A DNA stretch of 64,000 nucleotides, taken from positions 1 to 64,000 of the forward strand of contig JANNOJ010000095.1 in assembly GCA_031399025.1 (NCBI GenBank), written 5' to 3'. Position numbers and translations under genes: made by a program. The notes beneath the pieces are model-generated. The model did not search any database, was not told where the DNA came from, and saw nothing but the letters and a program-made list of their open reading frames with translations. Position 1 is the first letter of the stretch; each line of letters begins with the position of its first letter. Below are positions 36,256 to 46,163 of the stretch, piece after piece. The DNA is from CBDBZL01 sp031399025. GTDB lineage: Bacteria > Pseudomonadota > Alphaproteobacteria > Sphingomonadales > Sphingomonadaceae.

Positions 36256-37110
36256 ATGGACAGCCTGGTCTCCACCGAGTGGCTCGCCGAGCACCTCGCC
36301 GCCCCCGATCTCGCGGTGCTCGATGCCTCGAGCCACCTGCCCGCCGCCGGGCGCGATGCGCGCGCGGAGTTCGCGGCCGCGCACATCCCCCAGGCGCGGT
36401 TCCTCGACCTGGCGAGCCTGGTCGACCCCGGCAGCGACGTGCCCGCAGCAGTCCCGACCGGCCACCAGCTGGAGGAACGGCTTGCCGCCCTGGGGATCGC
36501 GCGCGGGCAGCGCATCGTCGTATACGACGACAGCGACGTGCGCACCGCGGCGCGCGCCTGGTTCATCCTGCGGCTGCGTGGGAAGGCCGAGGTAGCGATC
36601 CTGGATGGCGGCCTTGGCAAGTGGCGGGCGGAGGGGCGCGCGGTTGAGCCCGGCGCGGCGGCCGCGCTGTCCAGCCTCAGCCCCGGCCGGGCTGCCGCCG
36701 AACCGGCGCTGACTGCCGTGCGCACCAAGGCCGACCTGCTGGCCAACCTCGCGACCGGCGCCGAGCAGGTGGTCGATGCCCGCGATCCCGGGCGCTTCAC
36801 CGGCGAACTGCCCGATTTCCGCCCCGAGGTGGCGCCCGGGCACATTCCCGGATCGCGCAACCTCCCGTTTGGCCAGGTGCTCGATGAGGACGGCACCTAC
36901 AAGCGGCCCGATGCGTTGCGCGCGGTCTTCGCAACCGCCGGAATCGACCTCGCCCGCCCGGTGGTGACGACCTGCGGCGGCGGGGTGACCGCCGCGGTGC
37001 TGCTGTTCGCGCTGCACCTGGCGGGCACGGACGAGGTGGCGCTGTACGATGGCAGCTGGGCGGACTGGGGCCACGACCCGGCCACGCCCAAGGCGCTCGG
37101 CCCGGTGTGA
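36256..37110 (+). CDS. sseA: 3-mercaptopyruvate/thiosulfate sulfurtransferase (double rhodanese)
   Basis: Transfers sulfur from 3-mercaptopyruvate or thiosulfate to thiol or cyanide acceptors. The 284-residue protein has two rhodanese domains, inactive N-terminal (about 5-125) and active C-terminal (about 150-280). The catalytic cysteine is in VTTCGGGVTAAVLLFAL, where the family usually shows CGSGVTA. It overlaps metC by GTGA. The sulfur theme fits the neighbouring beta-lyase and the cys operon downstream. Confidence 0.9.
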   Translation: MDSLVSTEWLAEHLAAPDLAVLDASSHLPAAGRDARAEFAAAHIPQARFLDLASLVDPGSDVPAAVPTGHQLEERLAALGIARGQRIVVYDDSDVRTAARAWFILRLRGKAEVAILDGGLGKWRAEGRAVEPGAAAALSSLSPGRAAAEPALTAVRTKADLLANLATGAEQVVDARDPGRFTGELPDFRPEVAPGHIPGSRNLPFGQVLDEDGTYKRPDALRAVFATAGIDLARPVVTTCGGGVTAAVLLFALHLAGTDEVALYDGSWADWGHDPATPKALGPV

Positions 37111-38342
37111 CCTGGCCGCCCGACGACGACGGCGACGACCGCGCCGCTCCCACCGGCCTGCGCCCCGCCAGCCGCATCGCCGCCGCCGGCCGCCGCGGCG
37201 AATGGACCGGCGCGGTGGTCAACCCCCCGGTCTGGCGCGCGAGCACGCATCTCTACGCCGACAGCGCCGATCTCGCCCGGGGCCGGCCCAACACCGACGG
37301 CCACTTCTATTACGGCCGCCGCGGCTCGCCCACGCAATGGGCGCTGGCCGAGGCGCTGACCCAGCTCGAGCCGGGCGCCTTCGGCACGGTGCTCTACCCC
37401 AGCGGCGTCGCCGCCATCGCCGGCGCGCTGCTGGGCGTGCTGAAGGCCGGCGAGGTCCTGCTGATGACCGACAACGCCTACGAGCCCAGCCGGGTGATGG
37501 CCGCACGGCTCTTGGCCGATTGCGGCATCGAAACCCGCTTCTTCGACCCGCTCGACCTCGCCGGCTTTCCCGCGCGATTCTGCGAGCGCACCCGCGCGGT
37601 GCTGCTGGAGAGCCCGGGCAGCCTGACCATGGAGGTGGCCGACGTGCCCGCGCTCGCCGCGATCGCCCGCGCGCACGGCGCGGTGAGCCTGGTCGACAAC
37701 ACCTGGGCCTCGCCGCTCGGCTTCCAGCCGCTGGCGCACGGCTGCGACATCGCCATCATGAGCCTGACCAAGCATGTCGGCGGCCATTCGGACCTCATGC
37801 TCGGCTCCGTCTCGGCCGGGGAGGCGCTGTACGGCCGGCTCCGGCTGAAGGCGCAGGCGCTGGGCATCGTGGTCTCGCCCGACGATGCCGCGCTCGCGCT
37901 GCGCGGGCTGCGGACCATGCACCTGCGCCTCGAGCGCGCCGCCGCGAGCGCGCTGCACCTGGCGCAGTGGTTGCGCGGCCGGCCGGAGGTGGCGCAGGTG
38001 CTCCAGCCGATGCTGCCGGGCGCGGCGGGGCACGAAGTGTGGGCGCGCGACTTCACCGGGGGCTGCGGCCTGTTCAGCTTCGTCCTCAAGGGCCGGACGC
38101 CGGCCCATCGCGCGCGGTTCATCGATGCGCTGCGGCGGTTCGGCATCGGCTATTCCTGGGGCGGGTTCGAGAGTCTGGTCATCCCGTTCGACCCGGCGCG
38201 GGCGCGCAGCGCCACCGCCTGGCCGCCTGGCGGCTGGGCCCGGCAGGACCGCCTTGGCGTGCGCCTGTCGATCGGCCTGGAGGATCGCCGGGACCTGCGG
38301 GACGATCTCGCCCAAGGGCTGGCGGCCATGGACGCCGGATGA
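37107..38342 (+). CDS. metC: Cystathionine beta-lyase
   Basis: A PLP-dependent enzyme that cleaves cystathionine to homocysteine, pyruvate and ammonia. The 411-residue protein has VLYPSGVAAIAGALLGVLKAG, the VDNTWASPLGFQPL aspartate that binds the PLP ring, and the Schiff-base lysine in MSLTKHVGGHSDLMLG. Late motifs YSWGGFESLVIP and RLSIGLED fit the beta-lyase rather than the gamma-synthase branch. The GTG start overlaps the sulfurtransferase stop, and its own stop overlaps the mscS start by ATGA. Confidence 0.9.
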   Translation: MTWPPDDDGDDRAAPTGLRPASRIAAAGRRGEWTGAVVNPPVWRASTHLYADSADLARGRPNTDGHFYYGRRGSPTQWALAEALTQLEPGAFGTVLYPSGVAAIAGALLGVLKAGEVLLMTDNAYEPSRVMAARLLADCGIETRFFDPLDLAGFPARFCERTRAVLLESPGSLTMEVADVPALAAIARAHGAVSLVDNTWASPLGFQPLAHGCDIAIMSLTKHVGGHSDLMLGSVSAGEALYGRLRLKAQALGIVVSPDDAALALRGLRTMHLRLERAAASALHLAQWLRGRPEVAQVLQPMLPGAAGHEVWARDFTGGCGLFSFVLKGRTPAHRARFIDALRRFGIGYSWGGFESLVIPFDPARARSATAWPPGGWARQDRLGVRLSIGLEDRRDLRDDLAQGLAAMDAG

Positions 38343-39493
38343 CGGTCGCCACCAGCAGCCCGCCGCCGCCAGCCGACCAGGCCGCGGCGCCGGACCCCGC
38401 CCCCGCGGCGGACGCAGTGCGCGAGGTCAACGAAGCCGCCGTCAGCGCCGCGCAATCGGCCGATGCGGCCCGGCGTGCTGCGGACCAGGTCAGCGCCCGG
38501 ATCGAAGAGCAGGCCGAAGTCCTGCGCGGGGTCGATTCGATCCGCGCCAGCGTGACCGAGCAGAGCGGCACCGTCGGCAGCATCGTCGACCGGCTCGACG
38601 CCTTCGGCTTCACCGTGGCCGACACGCGCTTTTCGCTGTGGAGCGTGCTGGTGGTGGCGCTGGTGATCGTCGGCGTCATCGTCATCGCGCGCGCCGCCAT
38701 CGCCCTGTCGCGCCAGGCGCTGCGCCGCTTGACCCAGCTCAATCCCTCGCAGCACCTGCTCGCCGAGAAGCTGGTCACGATCGCCTTGTGGACGCTGGCC
38801 ATCCTCATTGGCATCGACATGCTGGGGATCGACCTCACCGCGCTGGCGGTGTTTTCGGGCGCGTTCGGCCTGGCCATCGGCTTCGGCCTGCAGAAGACCT
38901 TCGGCAATTTGATCGCCGGCATCATCCTGTTGATGGACCGCTCGATCAAGCCGGGCGATGTGATCGCGGTGACCGACATGGCCGGCAGCGAGACTTTCGG
39001 CCAGATCCGCAAGATCGGCGTGCGCGCGGTCTCGATCGTCACGCGCGACGAGAAGGAGTACCTGATCCCCAACGAGAACCTGATGGTCAACCAGGTGGAG
39101 AACTGGTCCTATTCCTCGCGCCAGGTGCGCATCCAGGTGGAGGTCGGCGTCGCCTACAGCACCGACATGCAGCTGGCCGAGGCGCTGATGCTGCAGGCCG
39201 CCCGGGAGGCGCCGCGCGTCCTTTCGACGCCCGCGCCGAGCGTGTGGATGACGGGCTTCGGCGAGAGCAGCGTGGATTTCATCATCCACTGCTGGATCCT
39301 CGATCCGGAGGAGGGGGTGGGCAATGTCCGCTCGGCGGTGCTCAAGCGGCTGTGGGCGCTGTTCCAGGAACACGACATCGAGATCCCCTTCCCCCAGCGC
39401 GACATCAATCTGCGCGCCAGCCCGAAGGCGCGCGAGTTGCTGGCGACGCTCGCCCAACCACCGCCCGCGTCCGGTGCGCCCCCGACTGACTGA
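38339..39493 (+). CDS. Small-conductance mechanosensitive channel, MscS family
   Basis: A 384-residue channel. A proline/alanine-rich, then coiled-coil N-terminal region (about 1-85) precedes three helices at about 98-120, 140-160 and 165-200. The pore helix contains FSGAFGLAIGFGLQKTFGNLIAGIILLMDRS split by the usual hinge glycines. The cytosolic beta domain has IVTRDEKEYLIPNENLM. The coiled-coil tail is longer than in E. coli MscS. It is coupled to metC, which has no obvious functional reason. Confidence 0.9.
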   Translation: MTVATSSPPPPADQAAAPDPAPAADAVREVNEAAVSAAQSADAARRAADQVSARIEEQAEVLRGVDSIRASVTEQSGTVGSIVDRLDAFGFTVADTRFSLWSVLVVALVIVGVIVIARAAIALSRQALRRLTQLNPSQHLLAEKLVTIALWTLAILIGIDMLGIDLTALAVFSGAFGLAIGFGLQKTFGNLIAGIILLMDRSIKPGDVIAVTDMAGSETFGQIRKIGVRAVSIVTRDEKEYLIPNENLMVNQVENWSYSSRQVRIQVEVGVAYSTDMQLAEALMLQAAREAPRVLSTPAPSVWMTGFGESSVDFIIHCWILDPEEGVGNVRSAVLKRLWALFQEHDIEIPFPQRDINLRASPKARELLATLAQPPPASGAPPTD

Positions 39494-39513
39494 GCCGTGC
39501 TGAGCACCGCGGC

Positions 39514-40095
39514 TCAGTCGCCCAGAATCACCTCGGGCGCGAGCTTGTGGGCGCGGATCTCCTCCTGGGTGAGGCCCTTCAGCTCGTGCGGAAAGACCAG
39601 CCAGTCCTCGGTGGCGGTGACGAAGTAGTCGGGCTGCATGGCGGTGCGGTTGCGCCCTGGCTTGTAGTAGACCGTGGCCACCCGGACATCGAGCGGCATG
39701 TTGTTGCGGCAGCGCTTGCGCAGCTTGCCGATCAGCGCCTCGATGCTACGGCCGCTGTCGAACACGTCGTCGACGATCAGCAGGCGATCCTCAGGGTTGA
39801 GCACCTTGATGAGGTAGCTGACCGAGAACACCTGCACGTGCGGGCCCTGCCGGTCGATGTCTTCGTAGGACGAGGTGCGGATGGCGATGTGGTCGGAACG
39901 CTGGCCATGGTATTCGAGCAATTCCTGCACCGCGATTCCCACCGGCGCGCCACCGCGCCAGATGGCGACGATGTGGGTGGGGGCATAGCCGCTCTCCAGC
40001 ACCTGCCTGGCCAGCCGCCAGGAGTTTTCCAGCAGGCTGTTGGCATCGACATAGGTTTTGCTGATGGCAGGGGTCTTGGCGATGGTGGCGGTCAC
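39514..40095 (-). CDS. Purine phosphoribosyltransferase (hypoxanthine/xanthine type)
   Basis: Joins a purine base to PRPP. From the GTG at 40095 it has 193 residues. The PRPP loop is LLIVDDVFDSGRSIEALIG, and VAIWRGGAPVGIAVQELLEY corresponds to the early phosphate-binding loop. The start is not certain because no ATG lies upstream within reasonable distance. The substrate could be hypoxanthine, xanthine or guanine. It is divergent from cobA. Confidence 0.78.
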   Translation of the reverse strand: MTATIAKTPAISKTYVDANSLLENSWRLARQVLESGYAPTHIVAIWRGGAPVGIAVQELLEYHGQRSDHIAIRTSSYEDIDRQGPHVQVFSVSYLIKVLNPEDRLLIVDDVFDSGRSIEALIGKLRKRCRNNMPLDVRVATVYYKPGRNRTAMQPDYFVTATEDWLVFPHELKGLTQEEIRAHKLAPEVILGD

Positions 40096-40254
40096 GGCGG
40101 GCTCGGGCTGCGGCGGGTAGCGGTGGTTAGCCAGCCTGCCGGCAAACGCCAAGCGCTCCGTGGCGCGCCGTCGCGGGCACTCTAAAGCTGGCCTAGGCTT
40201 GCCGATACCGATTCTCGCTGGCGGGCGGACCGGCCTCTCGCCATCTCGCCCCGC

Positions 40255-41013
40255 ATGGAAGCTATCGGAACCGTATACCTGGTCGGCGCCGGCCCCGGCG
40301 ATCCCGACCTGCTGACGCTGCGCGCCGCGCGGCTGCTGGGCGAGGCGCGGCTGGTAGTGCATGACGGTCTTGTCGACCCGGCGATCCTGGCGCTGGCGCA
40401 GCCGCAGGCGCGGCTGGTCTCGGTGGCCAAGCGGCGTGCCAAGCACACCATGGCGCAGGCGGACATCTGCGCGTTGCTGGTGCGCGAGGCGCTCGCCGGC
40501 CATGACGTGATACGGCTGAAGGGCGGCGATCCGTTCATCTTTGGCCGCGGCGGCGAGGAGGCCGAGGCGTGCCGCGCCGCGGGCGTGCCGGTCGAAGCAG
40601 TGCCTGGCGTGAGCGCCGCCAACGGCGCAGCGGCGGCGGCGCAGATCCCGCTGACGCACCGCGACCACGCCAGCATCGTCAGCTTCGTCGCCGGGCAATG
40701 CAAGGGTTTGGCGGACCAGAACTGGGCTGGCCTGGCCGGCCAGGGCCGCACGCTGGTGATCTATATGGGGCTGAAGACCGCCGGCCAGATCGCCGAGAAG
40801 CTGATGGCCGATGGCCTGGCGCCCGAGATGCCGGTGGCGGTGGTCGAGAACGCCGCGCGCGCGCAGATGCGCGTGCTGCGCGGGCCGCTGGCGGGATTGC
40901 CCGAGTTGGTGGAGCGCGAGCGGGTGGTGAGCCCGGCGCTGATCGTGATCGGCGCGGTGACGGCGCCGACGCTCGCGCAGGGCGCGCGGGCGATGAGCGG
41001 AGTGGAGGCGTGA
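40255..41013 (+). CDS. cobA: Uroporphyrinogen-III C-methyltransferase
   Basis: Makes precorrin-2 for sirohaem, the cofactor of the sulfite reductase two genes downstream. The 252-residue SAM-dependent methylase has YLVGAGPGDPDLLTLRAARL at the start, RLKGGDPFIFGRGGEEAEAC and VPGVSAANGAAAAAQIPLTHRD. It is the first gene of a tightly packed six-gene sulfate-assimilation operon. It overlaps the DUF2849 gene by GTGA. Confidence 0.93.
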   Translation: MEAIGTVYLVGAGPGDPDLLTLRAARLLGEARLVVHDGLVDPAILALAQPQARLVSVAKRRAKHTMAQADICALLVREALAGHDVIRLKGGDPFIFGRGGEEAEACRAAGVPVEAVPGVSAANGAAAAAQIPLTHRDHASIVSFVAGQCKGLADQNWAGLAGQGRTLVIYMGLKTAGQIAEKLMADGLAPEMPVAVVENAARAQMRVLRGPLAGLPELVERERVVSPALIVIGAVTAPTLAQGARAMSGVEA

Positions 41014-41309
41014 AGATCCTGACCGGCAACGATTTGCGCAGCGGCGCGGTGGTGTGGTGGGACGGGCAGGCATGGTCGCGCCACATCAACGATGCGGTGG
41101 ATGCCGGCGACGATTCCGAGGCCATCCTGGGCCGCGAGGAAGCGGCGAGGCGGGTCAACGCGCCCTACGCCATCGCGGCCACGCGCGATGCAGCAGGCGG
41201 CGTGCGCCCCGCGCACATCAAGGACCGGGTGCGCGCGCTCGGCCCTACCGTGCGGCCCGACCTGACCCTGAAACCCGCCGACCCCGACGCCGGCAATTGG
41301 GTGATCTGA
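41010..41309 (+). CDS. DUF2849 domain protein
   Basis: A 99-residue protein beginning with GTG at 41010, overlapping the cobA stop. It starts KILTGNDLRSGAVVWWDGQ and has EEAARRVNAPYAIAATRD, the DUF2849 pattern. The family is almost always found between cobA and the sulfite/nitrite reductase gene in alphaproteobacteria, so it probably helps that enzyme, for instance in cofactor or electron delivery. Its role has not been shown. One base separates its stop from the next ATG. Confidence 0.85.
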   Translation: MKILTGNDLRSGAVVWWDGQAWSRHINDAVDAGDDSEAILGREEAARRVNAPYAIAATRDAAGGVRPAHIKDRVRALGPTVRPDLTLKPADPDAGNWVI

Positions 41310-41310
41310 C

Positions 41311-42937
<1,627 letters not shown>

Positions 42938-42951
<14 letters not shown>

Positions 42952-43360
42952 CGGCTCGGGCCGCGATGCGGTCTTTCCCGCCAACCCGCATGCGCTCTAC
43001 CCGCGCCACCGCTATTCCCCCGCGATCCGCTCGCGCGACCTGCTGTTCGTCTCCGGCCAGGTCGGCGCACGGCCCGACGGATCCCCCGAGCCCGACCTCG
43101 CGGCCCAGGTGCAACTGGCGTTCGACAACCTCAATGCCGTGCTCGCAGCGGCGGGCGCCACCTTCGACGACGTGGTCGACGTGACGATGTTCGTGATCGA
43201 TCCCGACGCGAACTTTGCGACGATCTTCCCGGTGATCACGGCCAACTGGGGCCCCGAGCCGTTCCCCAATATCACCATGGTGGGCGTCACCTGGCTCTCT
43301 GGCTTCGCATTCGAGATCAAGGTGGTGGCTCGAATCCCGCAGGAGGCGTTCGATGCCTGA
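42938..43360 (+). CDS. RidA/YjgF/Rid family protein inside the cys operon
   Basis: A 140-residue protein of the Rid family, whose founding member hydrolyses reactive enamines and imines. Visible motifs are LLFVSGQVG (about 35-43), VQLAFDNLNAVLAAAGATFDD and VVDVTMFVIDP. AAGGAGG lies just before its ATG, which is inside the cysI end. The usual arginine before the last strand (ARSCVEV in RidA) is replaced by NITMVGV, so it is a non-canonical Rid subgroup and may not be a standard imine deaminase. It overlaps DUF934 by 8 bases. Its insertion between cysI and DUF934 is unusual. Confidence 0.87.
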
Positions 43361-43820
43361 TCTCGACCTGACCGATTGGACCGGCGCCGATGAGGTGCAG
43401 TTCCGCTTCCGCGACGACGCGCCGGTGGACCATCCGGCGGTCACGGTGGATGCGTTCCTTGACCAGACCAACGCCGCCGCCGTGCGGATCGAGCCGGGCG
43501 ACGACGCGCGCGACTTGTTGCCGCATCTCGAACGGCTGGCGCTGGTGGAGGTGAATTTTCCCGCCTTCACCGACGGGCGCGGCTATTCGGCGGCCCGCAT
43601 CCTGCGCGAGGCGGGCTATGCGGGCGAATTACGCGCTGTCGGCGACGTGCTGGTCGACCAGCTCGCCTTCATGCGCCGCTGCGGCTTCGACAGCTTCGCC
43701 CCCGACCAGCGGCTCGACCCGGTCGATGCCGAGGCGGCGTTGGCGCGCTGGCCGCACGTCTACCAGCCCGCGGCCGATCCCGGCATACCGATTTGGACCT
43801 TGCGTCATGGCCGAAGCTGA
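43353..43820 (+). CDS. DUF934 domain protein (CysI/CysH accessory)
   Basis: A 155-residue protein with LEVNFPAFTDGRGYS-like text (VEVNFPAFTDGRGYSAARIL) and MRRCGFDSFA, hallmarks of DUF934. The family sits between cysI and cysH in many proteobacteria and is regarded as a partner of sulfite or APS reduction, but its chemistry is not known. It overlaps both the RidA gene and cysH. Confidence 0.9.
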   Translation: MPDLDLTDWTGADEVQFRFRDDAPVDHPAVTVDAFLDQTNAAAVRIEPGDDARDLLPHLERLALVEVNFPAFTDGRGYSAARILREAGYAGELRAVGDVLVDQLAFMRRCGFDSFAPDQRLDPVDAEAALARWPHVYQPAADPGIPIWTLRHGRS

Positions 43821-44613
43821 TCCCCTCGTGCTGCTGCGCGAGCGCGCCCGCGACATCATCGATACCCGGCCGGCGTTCACTCAAGCCGACGCCGACGCGC
43901 TCAACGCGCGCTTCGCCGGGGTGGAGGCGGCCACCATGCTGCGCGCATTGTTCAGCGAAGGCGTCCTGGGCCGGGTCGCCGTGGTCTCCAGCTTCGGCAC
44001 CGAAAGCGCGGTGCTGCTGCACCTGGTGGCCGCCGCCGACGCGAGCGTGCCGGTGATCTTCGTCGATACGCTCAAGATGTTCCGCGAGACGGGCGAATAC
44101 CGCCGGACCCTGATCGCCCGGCTGGGGATCGAGAACGCCTCGGTGGTCACCCCCGATGCCCAGGTGCTCGCCGCCAAGGACGAGAACGGCCTGCGCTGGA
44201 GCTGGGACCCCGATGGCTGCTGCGCCATCCGCAAGGTGGAGCCCTTGAAGCGCGCCAAACAGGGGCTCGATACCTGGATTTCGGGCCGCAAGGCGTTCCA
44301 ATCGGTCACCCGGCAGAACCTGCCGCGCTTCGAGATCGAGGACGGGCGCTTGAAGCTCAATCCGCTGGGTGACTGGACCAAGGACGACCTGGACGCCTAT
44401 TTCGAGACTCACGATCTGCCGCGCCATCCCCTGGAGGCCAAGGGTTACCTCTCGGTCGGCTGCGAGCCGTGCACCAGCATCGTCGCCCCGGGCGAGGACC
44501 CCCGCGCCGGGCGCTGGCGCGGCTGGGACAAGACCGAGTGCGGCATCCATGCGCCCGATAGCCCGGCGGACGATCACGGCGACCTGCCCCCGGGCTACGA
44601 GCCGGCGTTCTGA
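43807..44613 (+). CDS. cysH: Adenylyl-sulfate (APS/PAPS) reductase, [4Fe-4S] type
   Basis: Reduces activated sulfate to sulfite with thioredoxin or glutaredoxin. The 268-residue protein has SSFGTESAVLLHLVA (PP-loop), the paired iron-sulfur cysteines in DGCCAIRK and CxxC in GCEPCTS, and the catalytic cysteine in TECGIH near the end. The CC...CxxC pattern means a bound [4Fe-4S] cluster and thus preference for APS. It closes the operon. Genes for ATP sulfurylase are not in the window. Confidence 0.92.
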   Translation: MAEADPLVLLRERARDIIDTRPAFTQADADALNARFAGVEAATMLRALFSEGVLGRVAVVSSFGTESAVLLHLVAAADASVPVIFVDTLKMFRETGEYRRTLIARLGIENASVVTPDAQVLAAKDENGLRWSWDPDGCCAIRKVEPLKRAKQGLDTWISGRKAFQSVTRQNLPRFEIEDGRLKLNPLGDWTKDDLDAYFETHDLPRHPLEAKGYLSVGCEPCTSIVAPGEDPRAGRWRGWDKTECGIHAPDSPADDHGDLPPGYEPAF

Positions 44614-44653
44614 TCCGCCGGGCGGGTTGACCCCAGCCCCGGCTTCACGCTGA

Positions 44654-44851
44654 TCAGAAGGCCGCCGCCGCCACCGGGACCCAGAACGCCACGCCGGTGA
44701 CAAGGCCGATCAGCAGGCCGAGCCCCGGCTTGCGATTCACCGGCTCAGCACCTGATTGCACCGCATCGGCACGGAAAAACTCTTCGATAAATTCCTGCGG
44801 CATCTCGATCCACGCCGGACCGGCGGCGACCTGGTTCGTCTGAGCGTTCAT
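44654..44851 (-). CDS. Small C-terminally anchored hypothetical protein
   Basis: A 65-residue protein. The first 45 residues are soluble and acidic (IEMPQEFIEEFFRADAV). The C-terminal 20 residues (GLGLLIGLVTGVAFWVPVA) form a hydrophobic helix, as in tail-anchored proteins. AAAGGTG precedes the ATG at 44851, and a TTG two codons upstream is an alternative. A palindrome lies about 65 bases upstream. It converges on cysH. The family is not recognised. Confidence 0.6.
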   Translation of the reverse strand: MNAQTNQVAAGPAWIEMPQEFIEEFFRADAVQSGAEPVNRKPGLGLLIGLVTGVAFWVPVAAAAF

Positions 44852-44912
44852 GTCCAATCACCTTTGCTGGGGTACCAGTCGACTCGCGTTCGTCCCGGAT
44901 GCCTCCTCCATA

Positions 44913-44941
44913 TTCTCAACTCGTTCAGTTGACAATATACT
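44913..44941 (+). promoter_or_regulatory. Promoter with embedded palindrome
   Basis: TTCTCA (44913-44918), 17 bases, then TATACT (44936-44941), a good sigma-70-type promoter reading rightward. A perfect inverted repeat TCAACT-N5-AGTTGA (44916-44932) covers its spacer. A weaker leftward promoter (TTGTCA on the minus strand at 44935-44930) overlaps it and could drive the small gene at 44654. The palindrome is well placed to repress both. Confidence 0.5.
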
Positions 44942-44947
44942 TTGTGC

Positions 44948-45204
44948 GCAATCGGTGGCCGCCCGGACGATGTGCAGCGGCGCCCGCTCCGTGCTCCAGA
45001 GCAGCCCCTGGGGCCGACGGGCAGAGGGACGGTTCATCGCCGACAGCGCGATGGGTATGGTCCTCCAGTCAAGGTGCAAGAACCGCAACGCGACTTGCAG
45101 TTTTGGCGTTTGTGCAGTGCGGCAAGGCCCGTCATAACGGTCGTGCCTTTCAGGCATCCTCTCCCAAACTTCAGAGGCCCGGCTGCAAAGTCGGGCCTTT
45201 TTTT
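44948..45204 (+). ncRNA. Putative small RNA of about 257 nt
   Basis: The stretch lies between the promoter at 44913-44941 and a strong intrinsic terminator. It has no convincing reading frame or recognised gene. Near its 3' end come a hairpin around TGCC-TTTCA-GGCA (about 45144-45156), a single-stranded pyrimidine stretch TCCTCTCCC and the terminator. An exposed CU-rich motif between hairpins is typical of alphaproteobacterial trans-acting RNAs that bind ribosome sites. The 5' end is inferred from the promoter. It does not look like 6S, SRP or tmRNA. Confidence 0.4.
45175..45204 (+). terminator. Intrinsic terminator
   Basis: Stem AGGCCCG (45175-45181) and CGGGCCT (45192-45198) with a 10-base loop, followed by seven T residues (45198-45204). 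It is oriented rightward. No protein gene ends here, because cysH stops 560 bases earlier and the flanking genes read leftward. It therefore ends an uncharacterised transcript. Confidence 0.85.
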
Positions 45205-45224
45205 GGCTCCGGGCCAAGCCGCGG

Positions 45225-46133
45225 CTACAGCCAGCGCTGCTCCCGATACCAGGCGGCGGTCTGCCTGAGCCCCTCGGGCGTGGCGAGCCGCGGCGTCCAC
45301 AGCTGCGGCGGCACGCGCCGTTCGGGGGCGCACACCCAATCGGGATGGACCATGTAGCGCGCGCGATCGGGGGTCAGCTTGGCCCCGGCGCCGCGCGCCA
45401 GCCGGTCGAGCCGCGCGGCACCGGTGAAGAGCCAGGGCGGTACCGCCGGCGCCAGCACCTTGCGGCCCACCGCCGCGCCGATCGCCCGGGCGAGTTCGCC
45501 GTGCGCCCACCCCTCGGGTCGACCATCGTCCGGCTCGAAGGTGCGGGCTGAGGTCGACAAGCCGCGGGGCAGGAGCGCCAGAAGTAGGCGGGCCAGGTCC
45601 ATTACATGGATCACTGACGTCCGCCCGGCAGGCGGCGTCGGCACTATCCCCCAGGCGGCGGCGCGGAACAGCTGGAACAGCTCGGTATCGCGCGGGCCAT
45701 AGACCGCCGGCGGGCGCACGATGGTCCAGTCGAGCCCGCTGGCCTGGACGATCCGCTCGCCCTCGCGCTTGGAATGGCCGTATTCCGACAGCTGCGGCTC
45801 GCGCGCCGCTAGCGACGAGACCAGGACGAAGCGGGTGACGCGAGCAGCGCACGCCGCCGCCACCAGCCGCTGCGTCCCGTGGACATTGCCCTCGGCAAAG
45901 CCGCCCGGCTCGGGCGCGCTGACCACGCCGGCGATGTGAAGCACCGCCGTGGCGCCGGCCACCAGCCGAGCGAGCGCCGGGAGATCGGCGAGGTCGCCGC
46001 GCACCCAATCGACCCCGATTGCGGGCGGCCGCTCGCGCCGGGTGAGCGCGCGCACCGGCAAACCCTGTGCAGCGGCCTCGTCGAGCACCGCCTGGCCGAC
46101 GAAGCCCGTGGCCCCGGTGATCGCGATCACCAT
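45225..46133 (-). CDS. NAD(P)-dependent epimerase/dehydratase family protein (extended SDR)
   Basis: A 302-residue protein with the NAD(P)-binding MVIAITGATGFVGQAVLDEA at the start and VLHIAGVVSAP. FVLVSSLAA supplies the catalytic serine. The usual YxxxK is present as YGHSKREGE. The family acts on nucleotide sugars or other cyclic compounds. It is probably of the atypical-SDR group. The substrate is unknown. It reads in the same direction as proB, whose stop lies 30 bases upstream. Confidence 0.88.
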   Translation of the reverse strand: MVIAITGATGFVGQAVLDEAAAQGLPVRALTRRERPPAIGVDWVRGDLADLPALARLVAGATAVLHIAGVVSAPEPGGFAEGNVHGTQRLVAAACAARVTRFVLVSSLAAREPQLSEYGHSKREGERIVQASGLDWTIVRPPAVYGPRDTELFQLFRAAAWGIVPTPPAGRTSVIHVMDLARLLLALLPRGLSTSARTFEPDDGRPEGWAHGELARAIGAAVGRKVLAPAVPPWLFTGAARLDRLARGAGAKLTPDRARYMVHPDWVCAPERRVPPQLWTPRLATPEGLRQTAAWYREQRWL

Positions 46134-46163
46134 CGCCCTAGGCTACCCCAGGGCGGGGAGCCG

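Noticed and set aside
35391..36896. A 501-codon minus-strand frame spanning queF, the palindrome and the sulfurtransferase gene
   Set aside because: It crosses two well-supported genes, and its middle is a translation of the palindromic repeat.
44654..44851. A bacteriocin or modified-peptide precursor
   Set aside because: There is no double-glycine leader site, no cysteine/serine-rich core and no maturation or export gene nearby. A tail-anchored membrane protein fits better.
44858..45217. A minus-strand protein upstream of the 65-residue protein
   Set aside because: It has no ribosome site, overlaps the palindrome and terminator, and resembles no family. A small RNA on the other strand explains the terminator better.
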